64,000 nt of DNA from the NCBI GenBank assembly GCA_029558835.1, contig JAKQDH010000133.1, positions 1-64,000 of the forward strand, written 5' to 3'. The DNA is from Planctomycetota bacterium (GTDB taxonomy: Bacteria > Planctomycetota > Phycisphaerae > UBA1845). Every line of letters begins with the position of its first letter. Position 1 is the first letter of the stretch. Shown in pieces: positions 7,410 to 16,015 of this stretch. The position numbers and the translations under genes are program-made. The notes below the pieces were generated by a model that had not been told where the DNA came from, did no database searches, and saw only the letters and a list, made by a program, of their open reading frames with translations.

Positions 7410-8198
7410 ATGAATACTGAATCCCAATTGCGGCCTAGCAGCCTGTTGAAAAACGGTCGGAGCGCACTCGATGCCCGGAAAACCGGTGCATTTGAGGCCC
7501 TCTACGTCGGCCGCCGGGAGCCGACGCTACTTCTTCAACAGGTTGCCAAGTGGAACAACCGGGCATTCACGTCACTGTTGGTGACGGCGATGTTCCTGGT
7601 CCTGGCGGTTTCGGGTTGCGTGCGTTATTTCGCGCCGCGCTGCCGGGACGCCAACTGGGGCGGGTGGAACGTGCTGGGGTTGGGCAAGGATGAATGGGTT
7701 ACGATGCACATGGCGTCGGCGGTGATGTTCCTTATCATCGCCGCCGTCCATGTCGTGCTCAACTGGCAGGTGCTGCTGAGCTACCTGCGAACACAGCGCG
7801 GCGGCGGCTTGCGCCATGTGCGCGAGGCCGGCGGCGCTGTGGGGATTACCGCGGTCGTCGTGATCTTGTCGGCCGCGATGCTCCCGCCGGCGAGTTCGCT
7901 CGCGGGGTTCGCCGAGGGGCATCAGGAGCAGTTTGCGCTTGCGCTTAAGCCCGTCGCGCCCTGGCGTCACGCCGAGGACACGCCGCTGGCGGAGTTCGCA
8001 GGGAAGCTCAACGTCCCACTGAAGTCGGTTCTGGCGTCGCTCAACACCGGCGATCGTCCGGCTCACGCGGAAGACACGTTGCGGGACGTTGCCCGGTGGC
8101 GTGACACGACGCCCGCGGCCCTCTACAGGCAGCTCCGCCACGGCCTGGGCCAATGCGAGGGTCGCAACCAGCCCCCTCGCAGCGGGGACGACGAATAA
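7410..8198 (+). CDS. DUF4405-type integral membrane protein
   Basis: A 262-residue protein starting after GGAG. Three hydrophobic helices are visible: SLLVTAMFLVLAVSG (~55-70), HMASAVMFLIIAAVHVVLNW (~95-118) and GITAVVVILSAAML (~143-158). Conserved His residues in helix 2 (WVTMHM and VHVVLN) resemble the haem-ligand pattern of DUF4405/cytochrome b561-like proteins. A soluble C-terminal tail follows, including EFAGKLNVPLKSVLASLN, which may be a second small domain. The first ~45 codons lie inside a short inverted-repeat element, so the native N-terminus may have been replaced. Confidence 0.65.
   Translation: MNTESQLRPSSLLKNGRSALDARKTGAFEALYVGRREPTLLLQQVAKWNNRAFTSLLVTAMFLVLAVSGCVRYFAPRCRDANWGGWNVLGLGKDEWVTMHMASAVMFLIIAAVHVVLNWQVLLSYLRTQRGGGLRHVREAGGAVGITAVVVILSAAMLPPASSLAGFAEGHQEQFALALKPVAPWRHAEDTPLAEFAGKLNVPLKSVLASLNTGDRPAHAEDTLRDVARWRDTTPAALYRQLRHGLGQCEGRNQPPRSGDDE
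7442..7542. repeat. MITE-like 101-bp inverted-repeat element
   Basis: CCTGTTGAA at 7442-7450 and its exact complement TTCAACAGG at 7534-7542 bound a 101-bp segment. The terminal motif resembles ends often seen on small bacterial insertion elements and MITEs (general knowledge, not checked here). The element lies wholly inside the DUF4405 reading frame and keeps it open. Confidence 0.4.
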
Positions 8199-8300
8199 CG
8201 GCCCGGTATCAACGCTCCCGGCCGCTCGTGTTATGATGCAGGCGCAGCGGGTTGCGGTCGTCTGGTGATCGGGAGGAGGGAGAAACCTGGAGACGTTTGT

Positions 8301-8525
8301 ATGAAGCGCAGCTCCATCTACGAAACACGCTTCGAGCGAATCTTCCTGGACGCCGAACTGTCCGCCAGCTATGCCAAGCGTCATGCGGCGTCGGCACGCA
8401 AGGCTGGCGAACAGTTCGCAATCTTCCTGAACCGGGAGAATCGCAAGCCGGGGCGCGTGTCGTTGGTGTTGGTCACAAGCATCGGGTCAATGCTGAGCAG
8501 TTGGGTCAGCGCAGCATCAACTTGA
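8301..8525 (+). CDS. Doubtful small ORF antisense to the subtilase 3' end
   Basis: A 74-residue frame starting with MKRSSIYETRFERIF, preceded by GGAG eight bases upstream. Only the first 27 codons are free; the rest overlaps the protease gene on the other strand. Its composition (Arg/Glu/Phe, no long low-complexity run) looks more protein-like than most shadow frames, whereas the protease tail opposite it (FSRFRKIANCSP) looks unlike a normal subtilase end. One of the two 3' parts is probably not genuine. I do not recognise a family. Confidence 0.22.
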   Translation: MKRSSIYETRFERIFLDAELSASYAKRHAASARKAGEQFAIFLNRENRKPGRVSLVLVTSIGSMLSSWVSAAST

Positions 8526-10159
8526 ATGCGATGTTGCGTGGGTGTACCGGTACAGCGCCCGGCAACGTCGTGCCCCGTCGTTTGGAGGATTTCAAGGATA
8601 GTCTCCACCATGGCCCATGGCGCAGCCTGTTTCAGGATGGCCCACGCGCCGCTGACGTGTGGGGCAGCCATAGAGGTGCCGGAATGGTCTGTGTAGCTGT
8701 CGTCTGCGCCGATGGTTGCGGACCTGACGTCCACGCCGGGACCGTAGAGTTCCAGGAAATCCGCTTCGTAGTTGCTGAAGTTCGGCTCGGCGTCGTTGTC
8801 ATCCACGGCCCCTACTGCAACGGCGGTGGAGACGCAGCCAGGTGCGGAGATACCGATGCATGAGCCATCGTTACCCGATGAGATAACGGTGGCAATGCCT
8901 GCGGCGCGCAGGTTGTCGATGCAGGCTCCCACGCCGGCAAAGTCCTGGTCGCACTGGGATTGGTTGGAATAAACGCCCGCTCCCAGGCTCATATTCACGG
9001 CAGCGATGGGGTACAAGGTGCGGAGAGAATAGACGTAGTCCAAGGCGGCAATCTGGTCGTCAGTCCAGGCAAGTACACAGTCCGTGCCGGGCGGATCGCA
9101 GTCAGGCGAGCTGAAGAACTGGGAGAAGACTTGCACGACGATCAGGTCGGCGTCGCGCGCGATGCCAAACCGCGGCACGCCGGCGTCATTGCCGGCTACG
9201 ATTCCGGCGACATGCGTGCCATGGTCCGAACGCGGGGGGTTGGCATGATACCTGGCTGCATCCGAGCTGGTGATGTCGGTAGCCTGGCCGTTGGGGCAGT
9301 CGCCGCCGTTGGCGGGGTCACCATCCTGTCCGCTGGCGAAGCAAGCCTGCACCAAGTGTTTACCCGCAAAGAAATGGTGGCTGGCCCGGATACCGCTGTC
9401 GAGGACGGCGACGTACCAGGCGGAGCCGCCGTACCCCAGCGCCCACGCGTCATCCGCGCCCACGATGCCGACCGTGCCGTCCAGATGGACTGACATGAGA
9501 CGGTCTTCGCTGATCCCCACCACACCCGGGGAGCTTTCGAGCTTCTCCAAGGCGCTTTCTGACACAGACAAGGCCGCGAAAGGCACCGAGCGATACGTAC
9601 GACGCAACGTGTACGAGACGCCTGCCAGCCGGTCAATCTCCGTGCGCACGGCGGTGTCAATCGCCTGCGCTAGCTCCTCGTCCACTTGCGCCGCAGTGTC
9701 GACATTCCGGGCAGCCCGAGAGGAGGCGGCTAGCGCGGCGCCATGTGGGATGCCCACCTGAATGACCACGGGGACACTGCCCCTCACTTGGGCGATTGCC
9801 CTTAGCCGGGCGAACTGCGCTGGCCTAGTGTCCGCGTCAGGCGCCTGCGGGGACAGGAGGCTCTCCGAGCAGGACCACTCTGGAATGCGTTCTTCCGGAC
9901 AGGTGCCCTCGAACGGAGCGCAGTCTGTGCACACACACTCGGATTCACCACAGGCCAGCACGCAGCACATTTCGCTGGCCGACGGCGCCTGTGGCCCAGC
10001 AGCCTCGGACGACACTGGCCCGACCTGAGCGCCACGCACATCGGGCACGGCGACCGGCTGCGTCGCGTCTCCCGTTGCGGGCTCGCCCGCCCCTGCTGCC
10101 ACGCCCGCGAATGCGACTGTTAAGCCCACCACCACCCTAGTTTGCTTCCTGCGTTCCAT
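8381..10159 (-). CDS. Secreted subtilisin-like serine protease (S8 family)
   Basis: Start ATG 10159 follows AGGGAGG, giving MERRKQTRVVVGLTVAFAGVAAGAG, a signal peptide. A Cys-rich segment follows (MCCVLACGESECVCTDC), then an I9-like propeptide (~145-225). The catalytic domain shows the full triad: Asp in VLDSGIRASHHF, His in DHGTHVAGI, Ser in GTSMAAPHVSG, plus the oxyanion Asn region VISSGNDG. The domain is peptidase S8A-like with several Cys (CASGQ, CPNGQ, CDPPGTDC) suggesting disulfides, consistent with an extracellular enzyme. The last ~25 residues are unusual and overlap an antisense frame. It stands alone, upstream of no obvious partner. Confidence 0.9.
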   Translation of the reverse strand: MERRKQTRVVVGLTVAFAGVAAGAGEPATGDATQPVAVPDVRGAQVGPVSSEAAGPQAPSASEMCCVLACGESECVCTDCAPFEGTCPEERIPEWSCSESLLSPQAPDADTRPAQFARLRAIAQVRGSVPVVIQVGIPHGAALAASSRAARNVDTAAQVDEELAQAIDTAVRTEIDRLAGVSYTLRRTYRSVPFAALSVSESALEKLESSPGVVGISEDRLMSVHLDGTVGIVGADDAWALGYGGSAWYVAVLDSGIRASHHFFAGKHLVQACFASGQDGDPANGGDCPNGQATDITSSDAARYHANPPRSDHGTHVAGIVAGNDAGVPRFGIARDADLIVVQVFSQFFSSPDCDPPGTDCVLAWTDDQIAALDYVYSLRTLYPIAAVNMSLGAGVYSNQSQCDQDFAGVGACIDNLRAAGIATVISSGNDGSCIGISAPGCVSTAVAVGAVDDNDAEPNFSNYEADFLELYGPGVDVRSATIGADDSYTDHSGTSMAAPHVSGAWAILKQAAPWAMVETILEILQTTGHDVAGRCTGTPTQHRIQVDAALTQLLSIDPMLVTNTNDTRPGLRFSRFRKIANCSPALRADAA

Positions 10160-10688
10160 GGTCAGCCTCCCTTGTTCGCTAAAGCCAGCCTGCTCCGGCG
10201 ACACAACCGCACTGAGGATTGAGCGTTACCATTCCGGCCGAGACTCCGACGACCTCCGCAACGAGAGGCAGACTCCCCCGGTGTTGCACCGGGGCAAAAC
10301 CGGTCTGCTCCCTCAACTGCTGAGCCTGCCGTCCGGAGAACGAGGGCATCAGCTCCGCGCGACACTGCCCTGTATGCAGACGGTGAATCAACTCGCGTGT
10401 TAATCAGGCATCGTCGTGCCTTATCACTAATCCAACACTGGATGCCTGTGGACAACACCTCGCCCCCGTAACGGCCATCAAGTTGACGGCGAGCGGAACG
10501 CAGGTACTCCGCCCCCCCATATCACGACAATCACTAACCCCAGTCAGACAGCCGCGGGACTTCTCGTTTGCTTTCTGGGGCGGAAAGCCGCTGGCGCGGT
10601 CGCCAGGGCCGGTGGGGGGGCGGAAACGCGACGTAGGTGAGTGCCGCTCCCGCCGTACTGTGGCGTGCGGGTCAGGCCGTGCCGCTGG
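10160..10688. other. Gene-free leader region of the subtilase, with strong hairpin
   Basis: No supported gene. On the minus strand this is the region between dsbD and the protease. A perfect 8-bp stem with a 3-base loop, CCCCGGTG/CACCGGGG, lies at 10276-10294, about 115 bases before the protease start. A homopurine/pyrimidine-biased stretch at 10541-10630 has no clear feature. Confidence 0.5.
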
Positions 10689-13196
10689 TCAGCCGGTCGG
10701 CTGCGACGGGCCTGCCTTCTCCAGGGCTTCCAGCACAATGGACTTGGTGAGCAGCACGGGCAGCGCGATGACGTCCTGGGGTCGCCCGGCCGGGTAGATG
10801 AGGTTCAGCGGCACGCCGCTGCGGTTGAAGCGGGCCAGGTCGGCCGCGATCGCAGGGCCCTGGTTGGTCCAGTCCGCCTCGATGGGCACGACGCCCAGCT
10901 CCTGCATGCGCCGCATAACGTCCTTGGTCTTCAGCACGACCTTCTTGTTGGTCTGACACGTGGCACACCAGCGGGCGGTGTAGTCCACATAGACGGTGTA
11001 GCCCTTGGCCGCCAGTTCCTCCGCCATGCCCTGCTGGTAGGGCTGCCAGGGGATGTCGCGGCGCCAATCGAGACGGCGCAGATCAGTGGTACCGGGGTTG
11101 GCGTGCGCCAGCAGGCGCGCCTGGGCCGCCTCGGCGTCGTACATCAGGTCGAACGAGAACCAGCCACCGAGCACCGCGACGCCCACCGCCGCCAGCCAGG
11201 CGGTTGTGCGTTTGCCCGCCGTCCAAGTCAGCTTGATCTTGCCGATCAGCCAGCAGGAGAACGCCAGGAAACACAGAAACGTAATGGTCGACCACACGCC
11301 GTCGGCGCCGAGCTGGCCGCCGAGAATCCACAACAGCCACACCGCGGCCCCCACCAGCGGAAAGCCCATGACCTGCTTGAAGGTCTCCATCCACGGCCCG
11401 GGCTTGGGCAGGTATTTCATCCACTCGGGAACGGCGGAGAGAAGCAGGTACGGCAGGGCCATGCCGAGCCCGGCGGCCGTGAAGACGGCAAACGCGGTTA
11501 CTTTCGGCTGCGTGGCTGCCCACGCCAGCGCCGGGGCCAGGAACGGCGCGGTACAGGCCGTGCCCAGGATCGTCGCCAGCACGCCCTTGAGAAACGCGCC
11601 GGTGTAGCCCTCGTGCTGGGAAGCCTGTTCCAGAGAGGTTGTCGTCGTGCCCGGCAGGTAGATTTCGAACACGCCGAACAGGCTCAGCGCGAACACGAAC
11701 ATGATGGCCGTCAGAATGATGATCACCACGGGGCTTTGCAGGATCACAACGTTGAGTATCACGCTGAACACGGCGAACGCCCAGAAATACACCATGATCC
11801 CCGCGCAGAACGCCAGGCCGAGTCTGAGAATACGCCCGCGGTCCTCGCCCGCCTGCTGGACGAAACTGAGGATCTTGATCGAGATCACGGGCAGGACACA
11901 GGGCATGACGTTGAGGATCAAGCCGCCCAGGAAGCCGAACAGCAGGTATAGGATCAGCCCGTGGGTGTCCGCTGCCGTCGGGGAGGTGGTCACTGAGGCC
12001 GGGGAGGAAATCGCGGGCTTTGCCGTCGTTGCGGGGGTGCCGGCGGAGGCTCCGGCGTCCGCCGGCGCGACCGCGCCGGGCGGGGTGCTCTGCACGTCAC
12101 TTAAGGTGGCGGGCGGAGTGCCGCCCTGTGCCACCTTCATGGCACTATCGGCGGGGGTGGGCGTGGGAAGCGTGCCCTCGACCGGGGGCACGGCCGCCGT
12201 GGTTGTGTCACCGCTGCCCACCGCGAAGGCGACCGTCTCGGGCGGGTAGCAGGTGCCCTGCTCGGTGCAGGCCTGGTAGGTAAACAGCCCGCCGATGCGT
12301 ACCGGCACCGTGGGCGGTTCGTCGTCCACGGTGGCGGGCACGCGGATCGTCACCGTGCCGGTGAATTCGCTGAGCCGACCCAGAACGGGATCCACGCGGT
12401 TGTGGGGGGCCGGGTACTGCGGCGGACCGAACGTGATGCCCGGCGTCAGCTCCAGGAGTACTTCCGCCCCGACCAGGTTGGGTTGGGCCGGGCGATGCGA
12501 TTGAATATGGTGCCCCGGCCTGACCTGCACCGTCACCAGAAGGTCGAACTTGGTCCCGGGTGTCAGTTGCACCTCGGGCAGGCCGGCTTGGACGGTGGCG
12601 TAGCGTCCCTGCGCCCGGGGTAGCGCGCGGCGTGCGCGCTCGAAGAACTCCTGGTGAGCCGGCCGCGGTTCGCCCGCTGCCACGGAGAGCCCGAGTCCCA
12701 CGTGCGCTTTCTCCACGATGCAGAGGGTCTTGCAGACCTGGTACTGCGCCTTCAGGACCAGCATGACGCGCTCGTCGGTGATCTCCGTCGGCGGTGTGAC
12801 GCGGGCCAGCAGGACCGGTGAGCCTCCGAGGATGTACGTCGTGAGCGGTCCGGGGTCGACGTGCCGAACCGGCACGGGGTACTCCCAGTCAGTAACCGTG
12901 AAGCCGGGCGGCAGCTCCCACGTCAGCAGAGGCGGCAGGCCCGCGTCGCCCGGGTTCTTCCAGTAGATGTGCCAGTCCGGCGCCAGGGCGAACTCGAGGC
13001 CCACCTCGAAGGGCATGCCGGGGACCACCGCCTCGACCGACGCCCGCAGGGAAAGCTTGGCTTTCGGCCCGGCATCGCCGGGACTTCCACCGGTGGGCGT
13101 CTGGGCAAGATTCGGGGTCAGCAGCCACGGTCCCAACAGACAGGCAGCCACCACAACCATCGCGGTGGTTCGCGGGCGATACCAGCGGTCGATCAT
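10689..13196 (-). CDS. DsbD-family thiol:disulfide interchange / cytochrome c biogenesis protein
   Basis: Start ATG 13196 (MIDRWYRP) is preceded by GGAGG at 8 bases. The 835-residue protein has an N-terminal signal/anchor, two periplasmic DsbD-alpha-like beta domains (residues ~45-330; CKTLC in the first), and a Pro/Ala/Thr linker. A central DsbD membrane domain follows with the conserved NVMPCVLPVISIKI and GTACTAPFLAPAL cysteines, then a C-terminal thioredoxin-fold domain with WCATC. It moves reducing equivalents from the cytoplasm to exported proteins or to the haem-ligation pathway. The duplicated alpha-type region makes it longer than E. coli DsbD (about 565). No ccm/ccs neighbours are present. 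Confidence 0.9.
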   Translation of the reverse strand: MIDRWYRPRTTAMVVVAACLLGPWLLTPNLAQTPTGGSPGDAGPKAKLSLRASVEAVVPGMPFEVGLEFALAPDWHIYWKNPGDAGLPPLLTWELPPGFTVTDWEYPVPVRHVDPGPLTTYILGGSPVLLARVTPPTEITDERVMLVLKAQYQVCKTLCIVEKAHVGLGLSVAAGEPRPAHQEFFERARRALPRAQGRYATVQAGLPEVQLTPGTKFDLLVTVQVRPGHHIQSHRPAQPNLVGAEVLLELTPGITFGPPQYPAPHNRVDPVLGRLSEFTGTVTIRVPATVDDEPPTVPVRIGGLFTYQACTEQGTCYPPETVAFAVGSGDTTTAAVPPVEGTLPTPTPADSAMKVAQGGTPPATLSDVQSTPPGAVAPADAGASAGTPATTAKPAISSPASVTTSPTAADTHGLILYLLFGFLGGLILNVMPCVLPVISIKILSFVQQAGEDRGRILRLGLAFCAGIMVYFWAFAVFSVILNVVILQSPVVIIILTAIMFVFALSLFGVFEIYLPGTTTTSLEQASQHEGYTGAFLKGVLATILGTACTAPFLAPALAWAATQPKVTAFAVFTAAGLGMALPYLLLSAVPEWMKYLPKPGPWMETFKQVMGFPLVGAAVWLLWILGGQLGADGVWSTITFLCFLAFSCWLIGKIKLTWTAGKRTTAWLAAVGVAVLGGWFSFDLMYDAEAAQARLLAHANPGTTDLRRLDWRRDIPWQPYQQGMAEELAAKGYTVYVDYTARWCATCQTNKKVVLKTKDVMRRMQELGVVPIEADWTNQGPAIAADLARFNRSGVPLNLIYPAGRPQDVIALPVLLTKSIVLEALEKAGPSQPTG

Positions 13197-13384
13197 GCGC
13201 TCGGCCTCCGGAAGGGTCGAAGTCAAATCGCGTCACGGCTCAACCCGCATGATACGGAACCGGCGGGACCTCTCCCAGCCCCGTGGAGCGCCCGTGACGG
13301 AGGGGTTGCGCCGTGCGGAACCCCCGAGGCGGTCGCGTAGAGTGCCCGGCGCTGAAATCAGTATGGAATGTGTAAGGCACAAGA

Positions 13385-13412
13385 TTGACACACCGGTCAA
13401 GGTCGATATATT
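13385..13412 (+). promoter_or_regulatory. Strong sigma70-like promoter in a gene-free region
   Basis: TTGACA (13385-13390), a 16-base spacer and TATATT (13407-13412) give one of the best promoter matches in the window. It points towards rny but lies ~780 bases before it, with no credible large ORF between. Predicted start of transcription is about 13419. Confidence 0.5.
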
Positions 13413-13418
13413 CAGAGA

Positions 13419-13746
13419 AGAGGGGTGAAGCCTGCGGATTGTAGTTCAGTGGTGCTTCATCATATCTTCTGCAACCGACAGGAGTTGCAGGGGTGATGAA
13501 CCGGTGCCTGGTACGGCGCCGGGAGCAGGCGTTTTCCGGTTTTGGAACGGCCCTGCTGAAGGTGGGGCGGAAGTTGTGGTTTTTGGCTGGTTGTTGGTGA
13601 CCGGGGCTGGGTCGCTGGGCGAACGGAATGCGGCCTCCGCAGCGGGCCGATGGGTCCGTTGACGGGTGTTGATAGGGTTCCGGTCCGTGCACTGTGGCAG
13701 CTAAAGGACTTCCGGAGGTCATAAGCATTTCGTCCGCAGCCACAGT
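13419..13746 (+). ncRNA. Candidate structured transcript upstream of rny
   Basis: Downstream of the promoter lie nested inverted repeats: TTCATCA/TGATGAA (13456-13462 with 13494-13500) enclosing CTGCAAC/GTTGCAG (13469-13475 with 13484-13490). A second block is bounded by ACTGTGGC (13691-13698) and GCCACAGT (13739-13746), with GGACTTCCGGAGGTC inside. A 34-codon frame starting at ATG 13496 and ending at 13600 is the only small ORF I consider possible. It matches none of RNase P RNA, tmRNA, 6S or SRP RNA that I can recognise. It may equally be a long 5' leader of rny. Confidence 0.3.
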
Positions 13747-14187
13747 GGTGGCCGTCGGCCGTCGAGTGTGGCGTCCCGGTGAGGGTGCGAGGGGTCCGGG
13801 GCGGATGGATTGATGCGAGCGGGTTCATCGGTTCGTGCATCGGCGTCAGGGGCAGGGCGTTCCAAGTCGATGGCGGCCGAGGGGACCGACTTCTTGTGGG
13901 CATACCTTTGGCCCAAGGGCACGGGCCTTTCGACAGTAGGTGCAGGGCGTTGGGCATTCCATACTAACCTGCCTTCCAGTGCCGGTTCCGGCAACCGTGG
14001 GTTCGGTTCTGAGTAGTCATCGAGGCCGACTACCGGGGGGGTGAAGCGCGCCGGATGTGCCGCGGGGCACCCGTGCGCACGTGGCGTCAGGTGAGGAGCG
14101 TCGCGGCGTGCGCGGTGTCTTGGTGGCACGGATTGGACGTCACGGCAGCCGGTTCGATGCGGACATAGAAGCGGAAGGCGGGTCGCG
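13747..14187. other. Gene-free stretch before rny
   Basis: Short frames on both strands here have no recognisable protein character and overlap one another. I see no tRNA, terminator T-run or repeat. It probably includes the rny promoter or long leader. Confidence 0.4.
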
Positions 14188-15783
14188 ATGAACACGTGGG
14201 GCATCTTGGGTATCGTCGCACAATCAGCAGGGTCGTACGTGGCGTGGGTGCTGGTCGGGCTGGTGGTGGGCGGCGGTGGGCTGTACTTGTTGGAGCGGTG
14301 GCTGGGCAAGGCCCGGTTGCGGGCGGCCCGGCAGGAAGCGGACGTTCTGCTGAGCGAGGCGAAGACGGCGGCGGAGGTGGTGCGGAAGACGGCCGAGGTG
14401 GAGGCCAAAGAGGAGCATCTCCAGCAGCAGGAGCAAATCCGCAAGGAAGCCGCGGAGATGCGGGCGGAGCTGAAGGAAACGGAGAAGCGCCTGGCCAAGC
14501 GCGAGGACAGCCTCGAAGCGAAGATGGACACGCTGGCCACCAAGGAACGCAACCTGGAGCAGGCGGAGGCGAAGATCGCCACCCACGCGGCGACGTTGGA
14601 GAAGAAGGAGCGCGAGGTCGAGACCGTGCTGAGCGAACAGCGGGCCCAGTTGCTGCGGGTCAGCGGTATGACGGCCGAGGAGGCCCGGCGTACCGTGCTT
14701 AACGCGCTGAGCATGGAGCTGGAGCACGAAAAGGCGGAATTGGTCGAGCGGACGGTGACCACGGCGCGGGAGGAAGCGGCCGCCCGGTCGCGGGACATCA
14801 CGTTGACGGCCATTCAGCGGTACGCGGCCGAGCATACGAGCGAGGCGACGGTGGCCGCCATCGACATCCCCACCGACGAAATGAAGGGACGGGTCATCGG
14901 TCGGGAGGGGCGCAACATCCGCGCGTTCGAGCGTGCCACGGGGGTGGATGTCATCGTGGACGACACGCCGGGGGTCGTGGTGGTCAGTGCGTTCGACCCG
15001 GTGCGGCGGGAGATCGCGCGGGTGGCGCTGGAGCGGCTCATCCATGATGGGCGCATTCATCCCGGGCGTATTGAGGAGTTGGTCGAGCAGGTGCGCAAGG
15101 AGGTGGAGGCGGAAATCCTGGAGACGGGCAAGAAGGCGGCCCTGGACGCCAGCGTCGGCGGCTTGCAGCGTAAGCAGCTTGACCTGCTGGGCCGGCTCAA
15201 ATACCGCACCAGTTACGGGCAGAACGTGCTGCAGCACAGCATGGAGGTGGCGTTTCTATGTCAGATCATCGCGGATGAGCTGGGTCTCGATGGACGGCTG
15301 GCGCGGCGCTGCGGGTTGCTGCACGACGTGGGGAAGGCGATCGACCACGAAGTCGAGGGGGCGCACCCCAAGATCGGGGCGGACTTCTGCCGGCGATTCA
15401 ACGAGCGGCCGGAGGTGCTCAACGCGATCGAGGGCCACCACGGCGACGTGCCCGCGACGAGCCCGTATACCGCGATCGTGATGGCGGCCGACGCCATCAG
15501 CGCTTCGCGGCCGGGCAGCCGCCGCGAGTCGCTGGAACGCTACATCCAGCGCTTGCAGCAGCTTGAGGAGATTGCCAAGGTGCACGCCGGGGTGACGGAG
15601 ACCTATGCGATTCAGGCGGGGCGCGAGATTCGCGTCATCGTGGACGCCAAGCGCGTCGATGACGCCCTGGCCGAGAAGATTGCCCGCGACGTCGCGTTGG
15701 ACGTGGAGAGACAACTGACCTACCCCGGGGAAATCCGGGTAACAGTGTTGCGCGAGGTGCGGGCGATGGCGGTGGCGCGCTGA
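14188..15783 (+). CDS. rny: Ribonuclease Y
   Basis: Membrane-anchored endoribonuclease that initiates mRNA decay; 531 residues, the usual RNase Y size (about 520). Order: N-terminal membrane helix (~12-35, AWVLVGLVVGGGGLYLL), long Ala/Glu/Lys coiled coil (~40-210), KH domain (~230-290, with GREGRNIRAFERATGVDV), and HD domain (~350-445, with HSMEVAFLC, GLLHDVGKA and EGHHGDV). A ymdB-like gene follows, a conserved bacterial arrangement. The 1-kb gene-free stretch upstream may hold its leader. Confidence 0.95.
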   Translation: MNTWGILGIVAQSAGSYVAWVLVGLVVGGGGLYLLERWLGKARLRAARQEADVLLSEAKTAAEVVRKTAEVEAKEEHLQQQEQIRKEAAEMRAELKETEKRLAKREDSLEAKMDTLATKERNLEQAEAKIATHAATLEKKEREVETVLSEQRAQLLRVSGMTAEEARRTVLNALSMELEHEKAELVERTVTTAREEAAARSRDITLTAIQRYAAEHTSEATVAAIDIPTDEMKGRVIGREGRNIRAFERATGVDVIVDDTPGVVVVSAFDPVRREIARVALERLIHDGRIHPGRIEELVEQVRKEVEAEILETGKKAALDASVGGLQRKQLDLLGRLKYRTSYGQNVLQHSMEVAFLCQIIADELGLDGRLARRCGLLHDVGKAIDHEVEGAHPKIGADFCRRFNERPEVLNAIEGHHGDVPATSPYTAIVMAADAISASRPGSRRESLERYIQRLQQLEEIAKVHAGVTETYAIQAGREIRVIVDAKRVDDALAEKIARDVALDVERQLTYPGEIRVTVLREVRAMAVAR

Positions 15784-15819
15784 GCGGATCCGGATGACGG
15801 GGGGCTGATGGTCAGAGGC

Positions 15820-15902
15820 GGGTGGCAGGGCCAAGCGCAGCGCCGGCAAGCGGGTGGCCGTGGCGACGGCATGCCGGTGCCTTCGGCTTGGGCATGCCAC
15901 CC
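15820..15902. repeat. Dispersed palindromic repeat, copy 1
   Basis: An imperfect palindrome. The left arm begins GGTGGCAGGGCCAAGCGCAG and the right arm ends GGCTTGGGCATGCCACC; the arms are reverse complements apart from scattered mismatches. The left arm recurs near 46273 and 61038, the right arm near 25775. It sits between rny and the ymdB-like gene. Confidence 0.65.
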
Positions 15903-16015
15903 TGGTGGTCTCCCACTTAAGCGGCTCCCGGCAGAGCACCGGGCAAGCTTGGGGGCCGCGGCTTCGCCGGCTGTGATGGCGGGGACGCTGCGCCGTTGAT
16001 GGTGACCGGGGTGCT

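Noticed and set aside
10240..10300. Possible cobalamin-riboswitch-like sequence (minus-strand GGTGCAA then CCGGGG)
   Set aside because: Only the first conserved word is present; the CCCGC-ACTGT part and the correct spacing are missing, and a protease gene follows rather than a cobalamin-related gene.
13434..13452. tRNA-like D-arm (GCGGATTGTAGTTCAGTGG)
   Set aside because: No anticodon stem or T-arm (GGTTCRANTCC) follows at the right distance, so it is not a tRNA. The area is reported as a possible structured transcript instead.
13719..14813. A 364-residue minus-strand frame across the region before rny
   Set aside because: It overlaps the rny coding region with Ser/Ala/Arg-biased sequence and no domain, so it is a shadow frame.
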